NCBI GenBank assembly: GCA_024638915.1
Contig: JAHEJJ010000010.1
Location: 1-64,000, forward strand
Reading direction: 5' to 3'
Origin: Robiginitalea sp.
Lineage (GTDB): Bacteria > Bacteroidota > Bacteroidia > Flavobacteriales > Flavobacteriaceae
DNA: 64,000 nt
A program made the position numbers and the translations under genes. How positions within the stretch are numbered: position 1 is the first letter of the stretch; each line of letters begins with the position of its first letter. Under the pieces are notes generated by a model that was given only the letters and a program-made list of their open reading frames with translations, was not told the origin of the DNA and searched no databases. Shown one piece after another: positions 18,883 to 27,434 of the stretch.

Positions 18883-20142
18883 ATGCTCGTTCAAAAGTTT
18901 AGATTCCTGGTTTTTCTATTATTTTTGATTTTCTATACCCATTGCACTATGAATCCGTCTGCATCTGGTTGGATCGATAAATACGGTTACGTTGTCAAGG
19001 ACAATCTTGAGGCCTTCAAAGACTTTGAAGACCTATATGCCGGTCTGAAAAAGGCAGGATTTGTCTATGGGCTCAATATAAAGATTCCCAGATTCATAAA
19101 GGTAGAGCACAACTTGTCTGAAGACGAAAAAGCCAAGATCAATCTGCTCACGGCCTTGTACTACACTTTTCAGTTAAGTCGACAAAATAGCGGCTTTAAG
19201 GAGTTTCTAGGAACCATATTCGAGTTCTATAAGCTTTTAAACATCGATCAGAAATCCTTTTTGGATAAGATCCTTTCCGGGAAAAAAACTTCGGCTAAAC
19301 TCGAGACACTGATCAATTCGAGGGTATATCTCGATGATAATATGTTTAGCAAGACTTTTAACAATATTATTACCAATAGTCTGCTATTCATAGATGTCCT
19401 TACGTTCAAATATTTTCTGGAGGGCGGTGAAGAAGTACGCCAACATGCTCAAACTCTCGAGTTTCTGGTGATAAACATTGCCTACCATGCCCTGAATTCA
19501 AAGGAAAAAAACAAATCGGATGAAAAACTATCACAACTTTTCGAATCCTCGCTGACTTTTATAGATGGAAGAGAACAGGATTTCGACGGATCGTACAGGG
19601 AACAGCTGATTACTTACAATTATTCATGGCAAAAGCCATATTTTCTGGATGTTGCCTGCGTAACGGTTTGGGAAGACAAAACACTCGAATACAAAGAATC
19701 CGAATTTATTTACGGCATTGGGAAAGATCTCGGATTCGAAAATAAAGAGATTTCCAGGGCGCTGGAAGAAATCACCACCTTCTTTGAAAAAAATTCCAGG
19801 ATCATACCTTTTTTGAAAAACAACAATATGGCATTGCAGTTTTACGATGGGATGTCTAAGGTTGTAATCAGGCTTATCCAAAGAAACAGCAAGAGACTTC
19901 AAAAAGAGCTTTCTGAAAGCAGGGAACTTATGCTGCTTTTATCAAAATCCACGGTGAAAGATCTCAGTAGGGAAGAGAAGAAAAAAGTACAAAATCAGCT
20001 ACTGGATATCTTTAAGACCATTCCCTCACTGGCCATTTTCATGCTGCCTGGTGGAGCTGTTCTATTACCCATTTTTATAAAACTGATTCCAAGTTTACTT
20101 CCTTCGGCCTTTGATGAAAATAGAGTTGATAAAAGTAAGTAA
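18883..20142 (+). CDS. LETM1-like lipoprotein (LETM1-related biofilm-associated type)
   Basis: 419 residues. The C-terminus reads LFKTIPSLA-like (DIFKTIPSLAIF), then MLPGGAVLLPIFIKLIPSLL and PSAF. This closely mirrors the LETM1 core (VPFSVFVVVPFMEFLLPVYL, then PSTF), including the proline-bounded membrane helix. The rest is mostly alpha-helical without known motifs. Bacteroidota homologues are annotated as LETM1-related biofilm-associated proteins. The chosen start has a good GGGAG site and gives a lipoprotein-like signal (FYTHC, Cys21). I recall relatives starting at the internal MNPSASGWIDKYG (18949), which here lacks a ribosome site, so the signal may be an extension. Function unproven. 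Confidence 0.65.
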   Translation: MLVQKFRFLVFLLFLIFYTHCTMNPSASGWIDKYGYVVKDNLEAFKDFEDLYAGLKKAGFVYGLNIKIPRFIKVEHNLSEDEKAKINLLTALYYTFQLSRQNSGFKEFLGTIFEFYKLLNIDQKSFLDKILSGKKTSAKLETLINSRVYLDDNMFSKTFNNIITNSLLFIDVLTFKYFLEGGEEVRQHAQTLEFLVINIAYHALNSKEKNKSDEKLSQLFESSLTFIDGREQDFDGSYREQLITYNYSWQKPYFLDVACVTVWEDKTLEYKESEFIYGIGKDLGFENKEISRALEEITTFFEKNSRIIPFLKNNNMALQFYDGMSKVVIRLIQRNSKRLQKELSESRELMLLLSKSTVKDLSREEKKKVQNQLLDIFKTIPSLAIFMLPGGAVLLPIFIKLIPSLLPSAFDENRVDKSK

Positions 20143-20218
20143 TTTCTTATTAAATATATATTATAAGAAAAATCTATACTTAACCTTATATTATTGTTAT
20201 TCAATGTTATAGATTTAT

Positions 20219-20974
20219 TTACTCTAACCATAACTTAAAGTCACGTACTCGCTCCCTGCTAACGATGATTTCTTGTTCACCAAAGCGCTTTAATACGATT
20301 TTCAGACGTGAATTCGTATAGGAAATAATGTCTTTAATGTGGTTGACATTGACATAAAATTTCCTGCTTACCCGGAAAAACATTTCAGGTTCCAATTCAT
20401 TTTCCAGTTGTTCCAGGGTCATGTCAAGAAGGTAATTTCTGCCTTCGGTGGTATAGGCATAAGTTCCTTTGTTCTCGCTGTAGAAACACTCGATCTCTTC
20501 GGCATTTATAATTTTGATATGCTGCCCTACCCTTGCGGTGAATCTTTTTTTATACTCCCGTTCCAATGGATCGACCAAAAGCTTTTTGATATCATCGAAG
20601 TCGAGTGAGATTTTTTTTTGGGGCTGGTTCAGATTACGATATTGTTCCAGTGCCTGTTCCAGTTCTTCGGAATCGATCGGTTTTAGAAGATAATCAATAC
20701 TGTTTAGCTTGAAGGCCTGTAATGCATACTCATCGTAGGCTGTGGTAAAAATAATGGCGCTATTCACTTCAATGAGGTCAAAGATCTCAAAAGAAAGCCC
20801 ATCAGATAATTGTATATCGAGAAAAATCAAATCAGGATGTTGATTCCGCTGAAACCAATCCACGGATTCTTCTACAGAATGCAACATGGTAGCTACTTCT
20901 AAACCCTTTTCTGATAATAAACGTGCTAACCGGCGGGCGGCGGGTTTTTCATCTTCAATGATCAGTACATTCAT
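20219..20974 (-). CDS. LytTR-family response regulator
   Basis: 251 residues. Receiver domain at about 1-120, with acidic pocket EDE near the start, phospho-acceptor Asp in LIFLDIQLSDG, TTAYDEYA and the Lys in YLLKPID. LytTR DNA-binding domain at about 145-250 (FYSENKGTYAYT, FFRVSRKFYVNVNHI). It is last in the minus-strand run that starts with the kinase at 23380, with 12 nt after the preceding 2TM gene, so the kinase-2TM-regulator set is probably one operon. The regulon cannot be read from the sequence. Confidence 0.92.
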   Translation of the reverse strand: MNVLIIEDEKPAARRLARLLSEKGLEVATMLHSVEESVDWFQRNQHPDLIFLDIQLSDGLSFEIFDLIEVNSAIIFTTAYDEYALQAFKLNSIDYLLKPIDSEELEQALEQYRNLNQPQKKISLDFDDIKKLLVDPLEREYKKRFTARVGQHIKIINAEEIECFYSENKGTYAYTTEGRNYLLDMTLEQLENELEPEMFFRVSRKFYVNVNHIKDIISYTNSRLKIVLKRFGEQEIIVSRERVRDFKLWLE

Positions 20975-20986
20975 ATCGCTCTTCTT

Positions 20987-21328
20987 CTATCGATGTCTAT
21001 TAAGCTGGTTATCGTCTTCCTCCAAAATCTTCCTGATCTGGCGTTCCTCCCAACGCTTTACAAACCCGAATTTATGACGATAGGCGTAAATCCCGTGAAT
21101 TAACAGACCTATGCCCCAAAGTAATGGCGTAAGCAAGACATTGAGATCAATCCAACCTAAAAAACCTGGATCGATGGTTTCACTCTTGCCCAGAATAAAG
21201 TCGAGTAACCGACCCCTTAACAGTAAGATCAAAATATTTATAAGGATATAGACGCGGATATGTGTATAGAATTGTTTTAATTCCTCCACTCGTTTTTTGG
21301 CCTTTTCCCTTCTCTGATTATATTCCAT
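20987..21328 (-). CDS. 2TM domain protein
   Basis: 113 residues. The family pattern is a basic N-terminal helix ending in VEELKQFY, two membrane segments (about 27-45 and 65-85), a G-I-G-L-L-I-H-G motif, then F-V-K-R-WEERQIRKILEED. This is Pfam 2TM (PF13239), frequent next to LytTR systems in Flavobacteriia and with no assigned function. It is the most divergent of the four copies in this operon. 5 nt separate it from the upstream 2TM gene. Confidence 0.85.
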   Translation of the reverse strand: MEYNQRREKAKKRVEELKQFYTHIRVYILINILILLLRGRLLDFILGKSETIDPGFLGWIDLNVLLTPLLWGIGLLIHGIYAYRHKFGFVKRWEERQIRKILEEDDNQLNRHR

Positions 21329-21333
21329 TTCAA

Positions 21334-21651
21334 TTATCGATATTTGTCTGCTTCTCGTTTGTCTTCATCCATGTATTTCTGAATCTGTTTTTTCTCCCAG
21401 TCTTTACCAAAAAAAGGATTGAGATTAAAGGTATGGATCGCGTGAAAGAGCAATCCAATACCCCAGAAGACCGGCGTTACAAAAGTGCCGAATTCCCAAA
21501 AACTATCAGAATCGTTATAGCTCCGCACAGCTATGTTGATCATAATGAAAGCGTTGATGGCCAGATAAACCGCGAGGTGGATATAAAATCCTTTAATTTC
21601 CTCAACTCGCTTCTTGGCCTGCTTTAATTTATCTTCATTGTAATTTTCCAT
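21334..21651 (-). CDS. 2TM domain protein
   Basis: 105 residues with the same plan as its neighbours: AKKRVEEIKGFYIHLAVYL leading into membrane helix 1, FVTPVFWGIGLLFHA in helix 2, then NPFFGKDWEKKQIQKYMDED. Strong similarity to the copies at 21685 and at the kinase C-terminus indicates local duplication. Both ends carry charged segments expected in the cytoplasm, suggesting a hairpin membrane topology. Function unknown, probably part of the signalling module. Confidence 0.88.
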   Translation of the reverse strand: MENYNEDKLKQAKKRVEEIKGFYIHLAVYLAINAFIMINIAVRSYNDSDSFWEFGTFVTPVFWGIGLLFHAIHTFNLNPFFGKDWEKKQIQKYMDEDKREADKYR

Positions 21652-21684
21652 AATACTTCATCTTAAAATTTTGTCTCTGTATTC

Positions 21685-21990
21685 TTAAACCCAACGGCTC
21701 TCATCCTTATCATCTTCCTCCATAAATTCCTGAATTTTTCGCTCCTCCCAATTCCTGCCAAAAAATGGGTTTAAGCCAAAGACCTTAAAGGCATGAAAAG
21801 AGAGCCCGATTCCCCATCCAAAGGCGGCCCAGAGGAACCACATATAGCGCCATTGGTTATTCCAGTAATTGATGCCAGCCAGTATAGAGATGACAATGAT
21901 ATAGGATGTAAGATTGCTGTAAAACTTTTTTAGCATTTCCACCCGGTCTTTAGCTCTTAAGTATTTGCTTTCTCTGTTTTGATCTTCCAT
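21685..21990 (-). CDS. 2TM domain protein
   Basis: 101 residues: RAKDRVEMLKKFYSNLTSYI, membrane helix 1, MWFLWAAFGWGIGLSFHAFK as helix 2, then NPFFGRNWEERKIQEFMEED. It lies 58 nt after the kinase-2TM fusion gene and 33 nt before the next copy. The tail motif N-P-F/L-F/W-G-x-x-W-E-x-x-x-I/L is shared by three of the four modules. Confidence 0.88.
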   Translation of the reverse strand: MEDQNRESKYLRAKDRVEMLKKFYSNLTSYIIVISILAGINYWNNQWRYMWFLWAAFGWGIGLSFHAFKVFGLNPFFGRNWEERKIQEFMEEDDKDESRWV

Positions 21991-22048
21991 ATCTATAGTT
22001 TGTGTTATTAGGTTCCTTCAGTTACGTTCTGCAGATGTAGATCTCATT

Positions 22049-23380
22049 CTAGAAATCTTCTTGTTCCATCAATTCTTTTAATTTGCGCTCTTCCCATCGC
22101 TTTCCCCATAAGGGATTGTACCCGTACACCTCCATGCCGTGCAACAGGACACCCAGTCCCCAACCGAGTGCGGGAAAAAATACCCATGGAAATCCTGTGG
22201 TTCGCCAGTTAAGCCATCCCAGGAATGGAATTACTATACAATATGCCAGTAGGTTACCATAGAAGCCTTTTATAGCTTCAACTTTCTCCCTGGCTTTTTG
22301 ATAACGCTTGTCTTTGATATATAAATCTTGTGTTTTCATCGTCGATACTTGTTTGGTGAGCATCGGTAAGTATACGCTGAAATTTCTCAGCTTTTTGTCG
22401 ATGCGCACAGTTTTGTCTGTCAGCAGGTTATAGCGTTGTTGTATGTTTCTAAGCCCAACGCCGCTGCTTTTCTTTAGTACTTGTTTTTCCTGAAGGTTAT
22501 TGGTTACCACCAGAAATCCATCTTCTTCGTAAACTTTAATTTTCAATGGTTTTGTACTGGTGACTACATTGTGCTTCACGGCATTTTCGAGGAGAAGCTG
22601 AAGTGATAACGGTACAATTTTAGCTTCCGGATTAGATGAGGTATCGGGAAGGTCCAGTACAATACTGTCCTCGAATCTCATTTTTAAAAGGCGTACATAG
22701 GTCTTGGCGAATTGCAACTCCTCCTCCACCGAAACAAGATCCTTGTTTTTTTGTTCGAGTACATAGCGATACACCTTGGAAAGCGCTGTAGTGAACTTCT
22801 GGGCCTGCTGGGCATCTTCCTCGATCAGGCTGGTCAACACATTAAGGCTATTGAACAAGAAATGCGGATCTAACTGGTTCTTTAGGGCATCGAATTTAGC
22901 CGAAGCCGTTCCGGCGATGATCTTCTGCTCTTTTACTCTTTTATCCTGAATGCTCCGGTAGAAGTAAGCCGCGTGGAAAAATACCGAAACCACGATAGTG
23001 ATCAATAAAGCAATGATATAATATACCGCCCTTTCATTCTGAACGAAGCCTTCCCAATCAGCACCTTCAAATCCCATTCGTATAAGGATTCTCAGCCAAA
23101 AGATCGTAAGCATCGTCACTACTATTCCGCCCAACGCTGCAATGAGTATTCGGTACTTTCTGTACTTTTTCCATTCAACCCTGCGATTTATATAGTCGAA
23201 ATAGTAAGCGTTTACAAGGGTTAGGACAATCGAAAAAAGAAAATAATAGCCGATCTCTTTGAACAGGGCAGTATCGAAAGAGATAGTACGCCCCATTAAA
23301 ACCTGTATACCGATAAATACAAAGGCAATTATGAAACCTACCCATATCCCGGTCAAAAATGTTTTACTCAAATATCTCAT
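22049..23380 (-). CDS. LytS-type sensor histidine kinase fused to a C-terminal 2TM domain
   Basis: 443 residues from the ATG at 23380 (MRYLSKTF). An upstream in-frame ATG at 23458 adds 26 residues unlike a signal and would overlap a hairpin. Four membrane helices occupy the first ~150 residues. The His_kinase box follows (LKNQLDPHFLFNSLN, phospho-His at residue 173), then an ATPase N-box (LLLENAVKHNV) and G-box (SSGVGLRNIQQRY). The kinase ends at YLPMLTKQV, and the frame continues without a stop through MKTQDLYIKDK into a full 2TM module (IKGFYGNLLAYC; WGLGVLLHGMEV; NPLWGKRWEERKLKELMEQ). It phosphorylates, presumably, the LytTR regulator at 20219. Confidence 0.88.
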   Translation of the reverse strand: MRYLSKTFLTGIWVGFIIAFVFIGIQVLMGRTISFDTALFKEIGYYFLFSIVLTLVNAYYFDYINRRVEWKKYRKYRILIAALGGIVVTMLTIFWLRILIRMGFEGADWEGFVQNERAVYYIIALLITIVVSVFFHAAYFYRSIQDKRVKEQKIIAGTASAKFDALKNQLDPHFLFNSLNVLTSLIEEDAQQAQKFTTALSKVYRYVLEQKNKDLVSVEEELQFAKTYVRLLKMRFEDSIVLDLPDTSSNPEAKIVPLSLQLLLENAVKHNVVTSTKPLKIKVYEEDGFLVVTNNLQEKQVLKKSSGVGLRNIQQRYNLLTDKTVRIDKKLRNFSVYLPMLTKQVSTMKTQDLYIKDKRYQKAREKVEAIKGFYGNLLAYCIVIPFLGWLNWRTTGFPWVFFPALGWGLGVLLHGMEVYGYNPLWGKRWEERKLKELMEQEDF

Positions 23381-23456
23381 GCTATCTCGATCTGTTCTGT
23401 TTATACCAACTCGTGCTCTGGTTAACAATGCTGGGTTTGTCCACTTTAAAGTTACC

Positions 23457-23514
23457 AAAAGATGATTGTATCATGACAAAGTATTTGGCTAAGGTCCGAT
23501 CACAATCATCTTTT
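23457..23514 (-). repeat. 13-bp perfect inverted repeat in the kinase operon leader
   Basis: AAAAGATGATTGT at 23457-23469 is repeated as its exact reverse complement at 23502-23514, around a 32-nt loop. It lies 77 nt upstream of the kinase ATG. The stem is AT-rich and the downstream side ends in TTTT when read on the minus strand, so it could be an RNA hairpin or a protein-binding palindrome. Confidence 0.6.
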
Positions 23515-23540
23515 TGTCTTCTAGGACATACTCCATGGTC

Positions 23541-23657
23541 TTATACGATATAGTTTCTGGCTTCTGTCCATCGAACTCTTTTGCTTTCTCTAAAATTAGA
23601 AAAGAAACTATGCCTTCTTGATTGTGTTGGTGTGTAATACTTGCTTAAATTTTTCAT
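23541..23657 (-). CDS. Possible basic leader peptide (38 aa) upstream of the kinase
   Basis: An ATG at 23657 after an A-rich segment (AATTAAAAACAGACATC) opens 38 codons ending in TAA at 23541. The product begins MKNLSKYYTPTQSRRHSFFS and is rich in Arg, Lys and Ser. Its start context looks like an ordinary Bacteroidota gene start, and the 13-bp inverted repeat follows 27 nt after its stop. No family recognised; could be a leader peptide or chance. Confidence 0.28.
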   Translation of the reverse strand: MKNLSKYYTPTQSRRHSFFSNFRESKRVRWTEARNYIV

Positions 23658-23921
23658 GATGTCTGTTTTTAATTGATTTTAAATTCTTGTACAAAAATGA
23701 ATATGAACTAGTCAATTTTATAAAAAGAAATACCGAATCGTCGATATGGGACGATGGATTGTCATTTTGTTCCATTTTGATGATAACGCAAGAAGACAAA
23801 TACCGTGAGGTTTACCATTTTAAGCGTTGCCTTAAAGTCAAAATGCATTGGATGTTTCAGAAATAAGGATAAGCGACTATCTTTGAAGGCCTAACGCCCT
23901 TTTAGTCCAGATAGCTACATT

Positions 23922-24536
23922 ATGTATATTCCGATACAATATCAAAACAAGGACTTTGAAGAAATCAGGGAATTCATTCAGGAGAACTCATTTGCTATAC
24001 TTATAAATCAGGTCGATGCACAATCCTGGGCTTCACATATTCCTCTGGAATTGATCTTGGAAAAAGATGGTTCTTATAAACTTGTTGGGCACCTGGCCAG
24101 GGCAAACCCTCAATGGCGATCCTTTAAAGATCGGCCAGAGGTACTTGTTATTTTTAATGGGCCGCATTCCTATATATCCTCCTCCTGGTACAAGAAAGAG
24201 GAGGTCCCCACATGGAATTATATCGCTGTACATATCTATGGCTCAATCCGTATTCTGACGGAAAGCGAACTGCATAACTCCCTGGTGCGGCTGGTGGATA
24301 AATACGAGCGCGATAGTGTTTATCCGGTATCCGTTACTGGCTTTTCCAAAAAAACCATGCGGCAAATTAAAGGTGTGGTGGGGTTTGAAATTGGTGTGAC
24401 TAAGATCCAGGCCGCGTATAAACTTTCCCAGGGACGGGCAGAAGATCACGATGCCATCATTGATCACCTGGAGGAAAAATCGAATTCAGGAAGCCGGGAC
24501 ATTGCCCGTGAAATGAAAAAACGACGTCAACGGTGA
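23922..24536 (+). CDS. FMN-binding negative transcriptional regulator, PaiB family
   Basis: 204 residues, the usual PaiB length. Diagnostic segments are MYIPIQYQNKDFEEIREFI, SHIPLELILEKDGSYKLVGH, LVIFNGPHSYISSSWY, VPTWNYIAVHIYG and the late FEIGVTKIQAAYKLSQ. The split-barrel flavin-reductase-like fold is expected to bind FMN. In Bacillus subtilis PaiB acts with PaiA in repressing sporulation and protease genes; DNA binding in this organism is not shown. Convergent with the LytTR gene at 24551. Confidence 0.88.
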   Translation: MYIPIQYQNKDFEEIREFIQENSFAILINQVDAQSWASHIPLELILEKDGSYKLVGHLARANPQWRSFKDRPEVLVIFNGPHSYISSSWYKKEEVPTWNYIAVHIYGSIRILTESELHNSLVRLVDKYERDSVYPVSVTGFSKKTMRQIKGVVGFEIGVTKIQAAYKLSQGRAEDHDAIIDHLEEKSNSGSRDIAREMKKRRQR

Positions 24537-24550
24537 TTATTAACCTCTGG

Positions 24551-25288
24551 TCATATAGTCTGTAATCTGCCCAAAAGGAACTCTTTATAGGAACGACTCA
24601 CCGGAATGGTCTTCCTCCTTATCTCTAAATGACTTTCAGCAAGCGTGTCAAGCTTTGCGATGTTGACCAAAAATGAACGGTGGACCCTTATGAAATGGCC
24701 ATTGCGCAAGCGCCTTTCGATAGATTTTAATGTGCTTACCACCAAATAATTGCCTTTTTCAGTAACGATATTACAGTAATTGCGATCGGCTTCCACATAG
24801 AGAACATGGTCGAGCAGGATCTTAACCATCTTCCCATTGTGCCGCACAAAGATTCTATCGTCCATCACCTCCATGTTATTCGATGTCCGGGATGAATGCT
24901 CAGGAAGCGTTTCACTGATCTGTTCAGCCACCAGAGCAATGGAACGTTGTAAATTCAGTTTATGAAAGGGTTTGGATATAAACGCATGCGGTTGAGTGCT
25001 CTTGGCCCGGGTAAAAGTACCCTCATCATTATTGGCCGTAAGATACACCACACCAAGGTCTCTTTGCTGTTGGATCAGCCGCACTGTTTCAATACCGTCC
25101 AGCTCACCTTTAAGGTTTACATCCATCAATACAATATCCGGACTATTTTCCTGTGCGTGATGAAGGGCTTCTTCACCTCTCGATTCAATCCCGGTGACCT
25201 CATAACCCAGTTTGGTGAGTTGCAGGGACAAATTGGCGGCGATGATCATATCGTCTTCAACAATCAGGATGCGAATTTTTCTATTCAT
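24551..25288 (-). CDS. LytTR-family response regulator
   Basis: 245 residues. The receiver domain has the acidic EDD pair near residue 10, phospho-Asp in IVLMDVNLKGELDG, VYLTANND and SKPFHKL. The LytTR DNA-binding domain starts near residue 145 (LYVEADRNYCNIVTE, GHFIRVHRSFLVNIAKLD). It begins 2 nt after the TPR histidine kinase gene, so the two are a cognate pair translated together. The regulated genes are unknown. Confidence 0.92.
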   Translation of the reverse strand: MNRKIRILIVEDDMIIAANLSLQLTKLGYEVTGIESRGEEALHHAQENSPDIVLMDVNLKGELDGIETVRLIQQQRDLGVVYLTANNDEGTFTRAKSTQPHAFISKPFHKLNLQRSIALVAEQISETLPEHSSRTSNNMEVMDDRIFVRHNGKMVKILLDHVLYVEADRNYCNIVTEKGNYLVVSTLKSIERRLRNGHFIRVHRSFLVNIAKLDTLAESHLEIRRKTIPVSRSYKEFLLGRLQTI

Positions 25289-25290
25289 GA

Positions 25291-27255
25291 TTAGGCTGCT
25301 TTATTATGGTTTTGGAATTCGAAAGAAACCGAGGTACCGTCCTTAACGGTAAGAGACATCTTTCCTTCGAGTTGTTTAGTGAGTAAAGTGATGAGCTGGG
25401 TACCAAAACCGGTACCTTCATTCTCACCGTTTAGAGGTTTTCCAATTCCATTATCACTTATTTCAAGGAATAATTGGGCCTCTTTTTCCTGAAGATTGAT
25501 AATGACATTTCCTTCACCCCCGTTTGGAAACGCATACTTCATAGAATTGGTAATAAGTTCATTAACGATCAAACCTATCGGTATGGCCATATCAACATCG
25601 AGTTCAAGTTTGTCCATGGGGCATTCCACCTTGATCCGGTCCTGCGCATCGAAGGTTGCTACTATATAATTGCTGAGGTTCATAAAATAGTCCCGCATTT
25701 CGATCACTGAGATACTTTTCCCCTGATATAGCTTTTGATGGATCATGCTCATGCTATGAATACGATGCTGACTTTTTTGCATGACATCCCTTACCCTACT
25801 ATCTGTAATCTGTTCCGATTGCAGTGCGAGCAGACTGGAAACTATTTCAAGGTTGTTTTTTACCCGGTGATGAATTTCTTTTAAGAGAAACTCTTTCTCC
25901 TTGTTTTGTTCCTGAAGCAAAATATTCTTGCGCTTATTGCTCTGGACCGTCTTGTAGAGCAAAACCAGGATGAGCAGAAGCAAAGCGGCAATAATACTGA
26001 TCAAGGTTTGTCTGGAGCGCTGTTTCTTGATTTGGGATTCCTGAACGAGAATCGTGGATTCTTTTTCAGCCATATCGAACTCGGTTTGCAATAAGGATAT
26101 ATGTCGGTCGGCTTCGGTGGTGAAAATCGAATTTTTTAGTCGATCATATTCTTCCAATGCCAGGTAGGCCTCCTGATAATTATGATTCCCGGCATAGGCT
26201 TTACCAAGATTTTCGTAGGCCTGGCTCAGATAAAATTCATCTCCAAAATCTACTGTAGCGACCTCGATACTCTTCTGTAAACTTTTTATGGCCGATATAT
26301 ACTTACCCTGAAGATTCTGCAATTTTCCCATTGCCAGCCAGGACCTCATGGTCATAAAATTATTGTCGAGCAGTTCAGCATATTTCAAAGCTTTGGCGCC
26401 AGCCTCTTCAGCCGCCTGGTAATCCTTCATCACGGCATAGAGATCAACAAGGGATATGTAGATGTCGCTTAAGTTGTTATAAAACCCGTAACGTTCCCCT
26501 ATGGCAATGGCATGCCGATATAATTTTAGCGCCTGTTCGTATTGTTCAAGAGCCAGGTAGTTATTCCCTACAACGTAAAGTGTAAAATCGTAGTCAAGAT
26601 CATGAATACCCCTTTTTTCAAAGATTTCGAGAGATTTCAATCCGTATTCCAGTCCTTTCAAATATTTTGATTGCTTCCAGAAAAGGTTGCTTAAATCGCT
26701 GTAGGCCACGGCTATAGCTCTCTTATCACCCAATTCTTCACCCAGTTGCAATGATTTAAGTGCATAATCTGCCGCCATGTCAAGCTCCCCTTGCCGTTCA
26801 AATACATATCCTATTTGAGTATATAAAAAGGGCAGGTCGGACTGGAGCACCTTTCTTTTAGCCGACCGCAAGACGGTCAATGCGCTGTCTAAAGCCTCCA
26901 TCCGTAACAGGATGGCGCCCTGGGTAATCTGGAATCTGCCTTCCCACAAACTGTCTTTGTAGGCTGCGGCCAGTGCCAGTCCTTCTCGGTTGAATTCAAG
27001 TGCCCTGATCAGATTACGCGTGTGCCAATAATACCCCAGATCATTTAAGATGGCGAATTTAACAGAGTCCGTTTCCGCCTCTTTATAGGTATTTTCAAGA
27101 TTTTCAAGATAAGAGAGCCCAAAATTATCCGTGTCTACAAAAACTCTGTTGTAGGAATTTTCGCGATCAATGGCTAAGATTTGTGAAAAGATATAGTTAG
27201 CGTTCAGCAAAGAACATACAATGACAAAAACGGCTTTCAACAAACTGGTTGTCAT
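25291..27255 (-). CDS. TPR-containing sensor histidine kinase (HisKA_2 type)
   Basis: 654 residues. Sec signal at 1-25 (cleavage near YIFSQ). About seven TPR helical repeats at 45-380 (for example YSDLSNLFWKQSKYLKGLEY, ALKLYRHAIAIGERYG) form a periplasmic sensor. A coiled coil and one membrane helix (TLISIIAALLLLILVLLY) follow at about 415-435. The HisKA_2 dimerisation box LKEIHHRVKNNLEIVSSLL carries the phospho-His, and the HATPase has VNELITNSMKYAFPNG and GTGFGTQLI. It pairs with the LytTR regulator downstream. Ligand unknown. Confidence 0.92.
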   Translation of the reverse strand: MTTSLLKAVFVIVCSLLNANYIFSQILAIDRENSYNRVFVDTDNFGLSYLENLENTYKEAETDSVKFAILNDLGYYWHTRNLIRALEFNREGLALAAAYKDSLWEGRFQITQGAILLRMEALDSALTVLRSAKRKVLQSDLPFLYTQIGYVFERQGELDMAADYALKSLQLGEELGDKRAIAVAYSDLSNLFWKQSKYLKGLEYGLKSLEIFEKRGIHDLDYDFTLYVVGNNYLALEQYEQALKLYRHAIAIGERYGFYNNLSDIYISLVDLYAVMKDYQAAEEAGAKALKYAELLDNNFMTMRSWLAMGKLQNLQGKYISAIKSLQKSIEVATVDFGDEFYLSQAYENLGKAYAGNHNYQEAYLALEEYDRLKNSIFTTEADRHISLLQTEFDMAEKESTILVQESQIKKQRSRQTLISIIAALLLLILVLLYKTVQSNKRKNILLQEQNKEKEFLLKEIHHRVKNNLEIVSSLLALQSEQITDSRVRDVMQKSQHRIHSMSMIHQKLYQGKSISVIEMRDYFMNLSNYIVATFDAQDRIKVECPMDKLELDVDMAIPIGLIVNELITNSMKYAFPNGGEGNVIINLQEKEAQLFLEISDNGIGKPLNGENEGTGFGTQLITLLTKQLEGKMSLTVKDGTSVSFEFQNHNKAA

Positions 27256-27434
27256 AATAATTAAGTCTTAGCCGTGGGGGAAAAGGCAAGATATGAAATA
27301 TACAAAAATTAAGCTGACCTGCTCCCGATAAATGAAAATATCTACTGGGACATATTTTTGGTGCATTCGTCCCTTTTTGTTTTTGCTTGTGCCAGAAATA
27401 TAATTCATTGTATCTCAATGTAATCTGCCTATCT

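Larger units (their letters stand above)
23381..23921. other. Divergent intergenic region between the kinase operon and the PaiB-like gene
   Basis: This 540-bp stretch holds the inverted repeat at 23457-23514 and the possible leader peptide at 23541-23657. The remainder is AT-rich and should contain divergent promoters. I do not see a clean -33/-7 pair for either side. Confidence 0.4.

Noticed and set aside
22320-22370. Kinase-2TM fusion as an assembly artefact
   Set aside because: I see no homopolymer at the junction and the frame is intact on both sides; kept as a genuine fusion, though reads should confirm it.
23381-23458. Upstream ATG at 23458 as the start of the kinase
   Set aside because: The extra 26 residues precede the first membrane helix without signal character and would overlap the 13-bp inverted repeat; ATG 23380 gives the usual kinase start.
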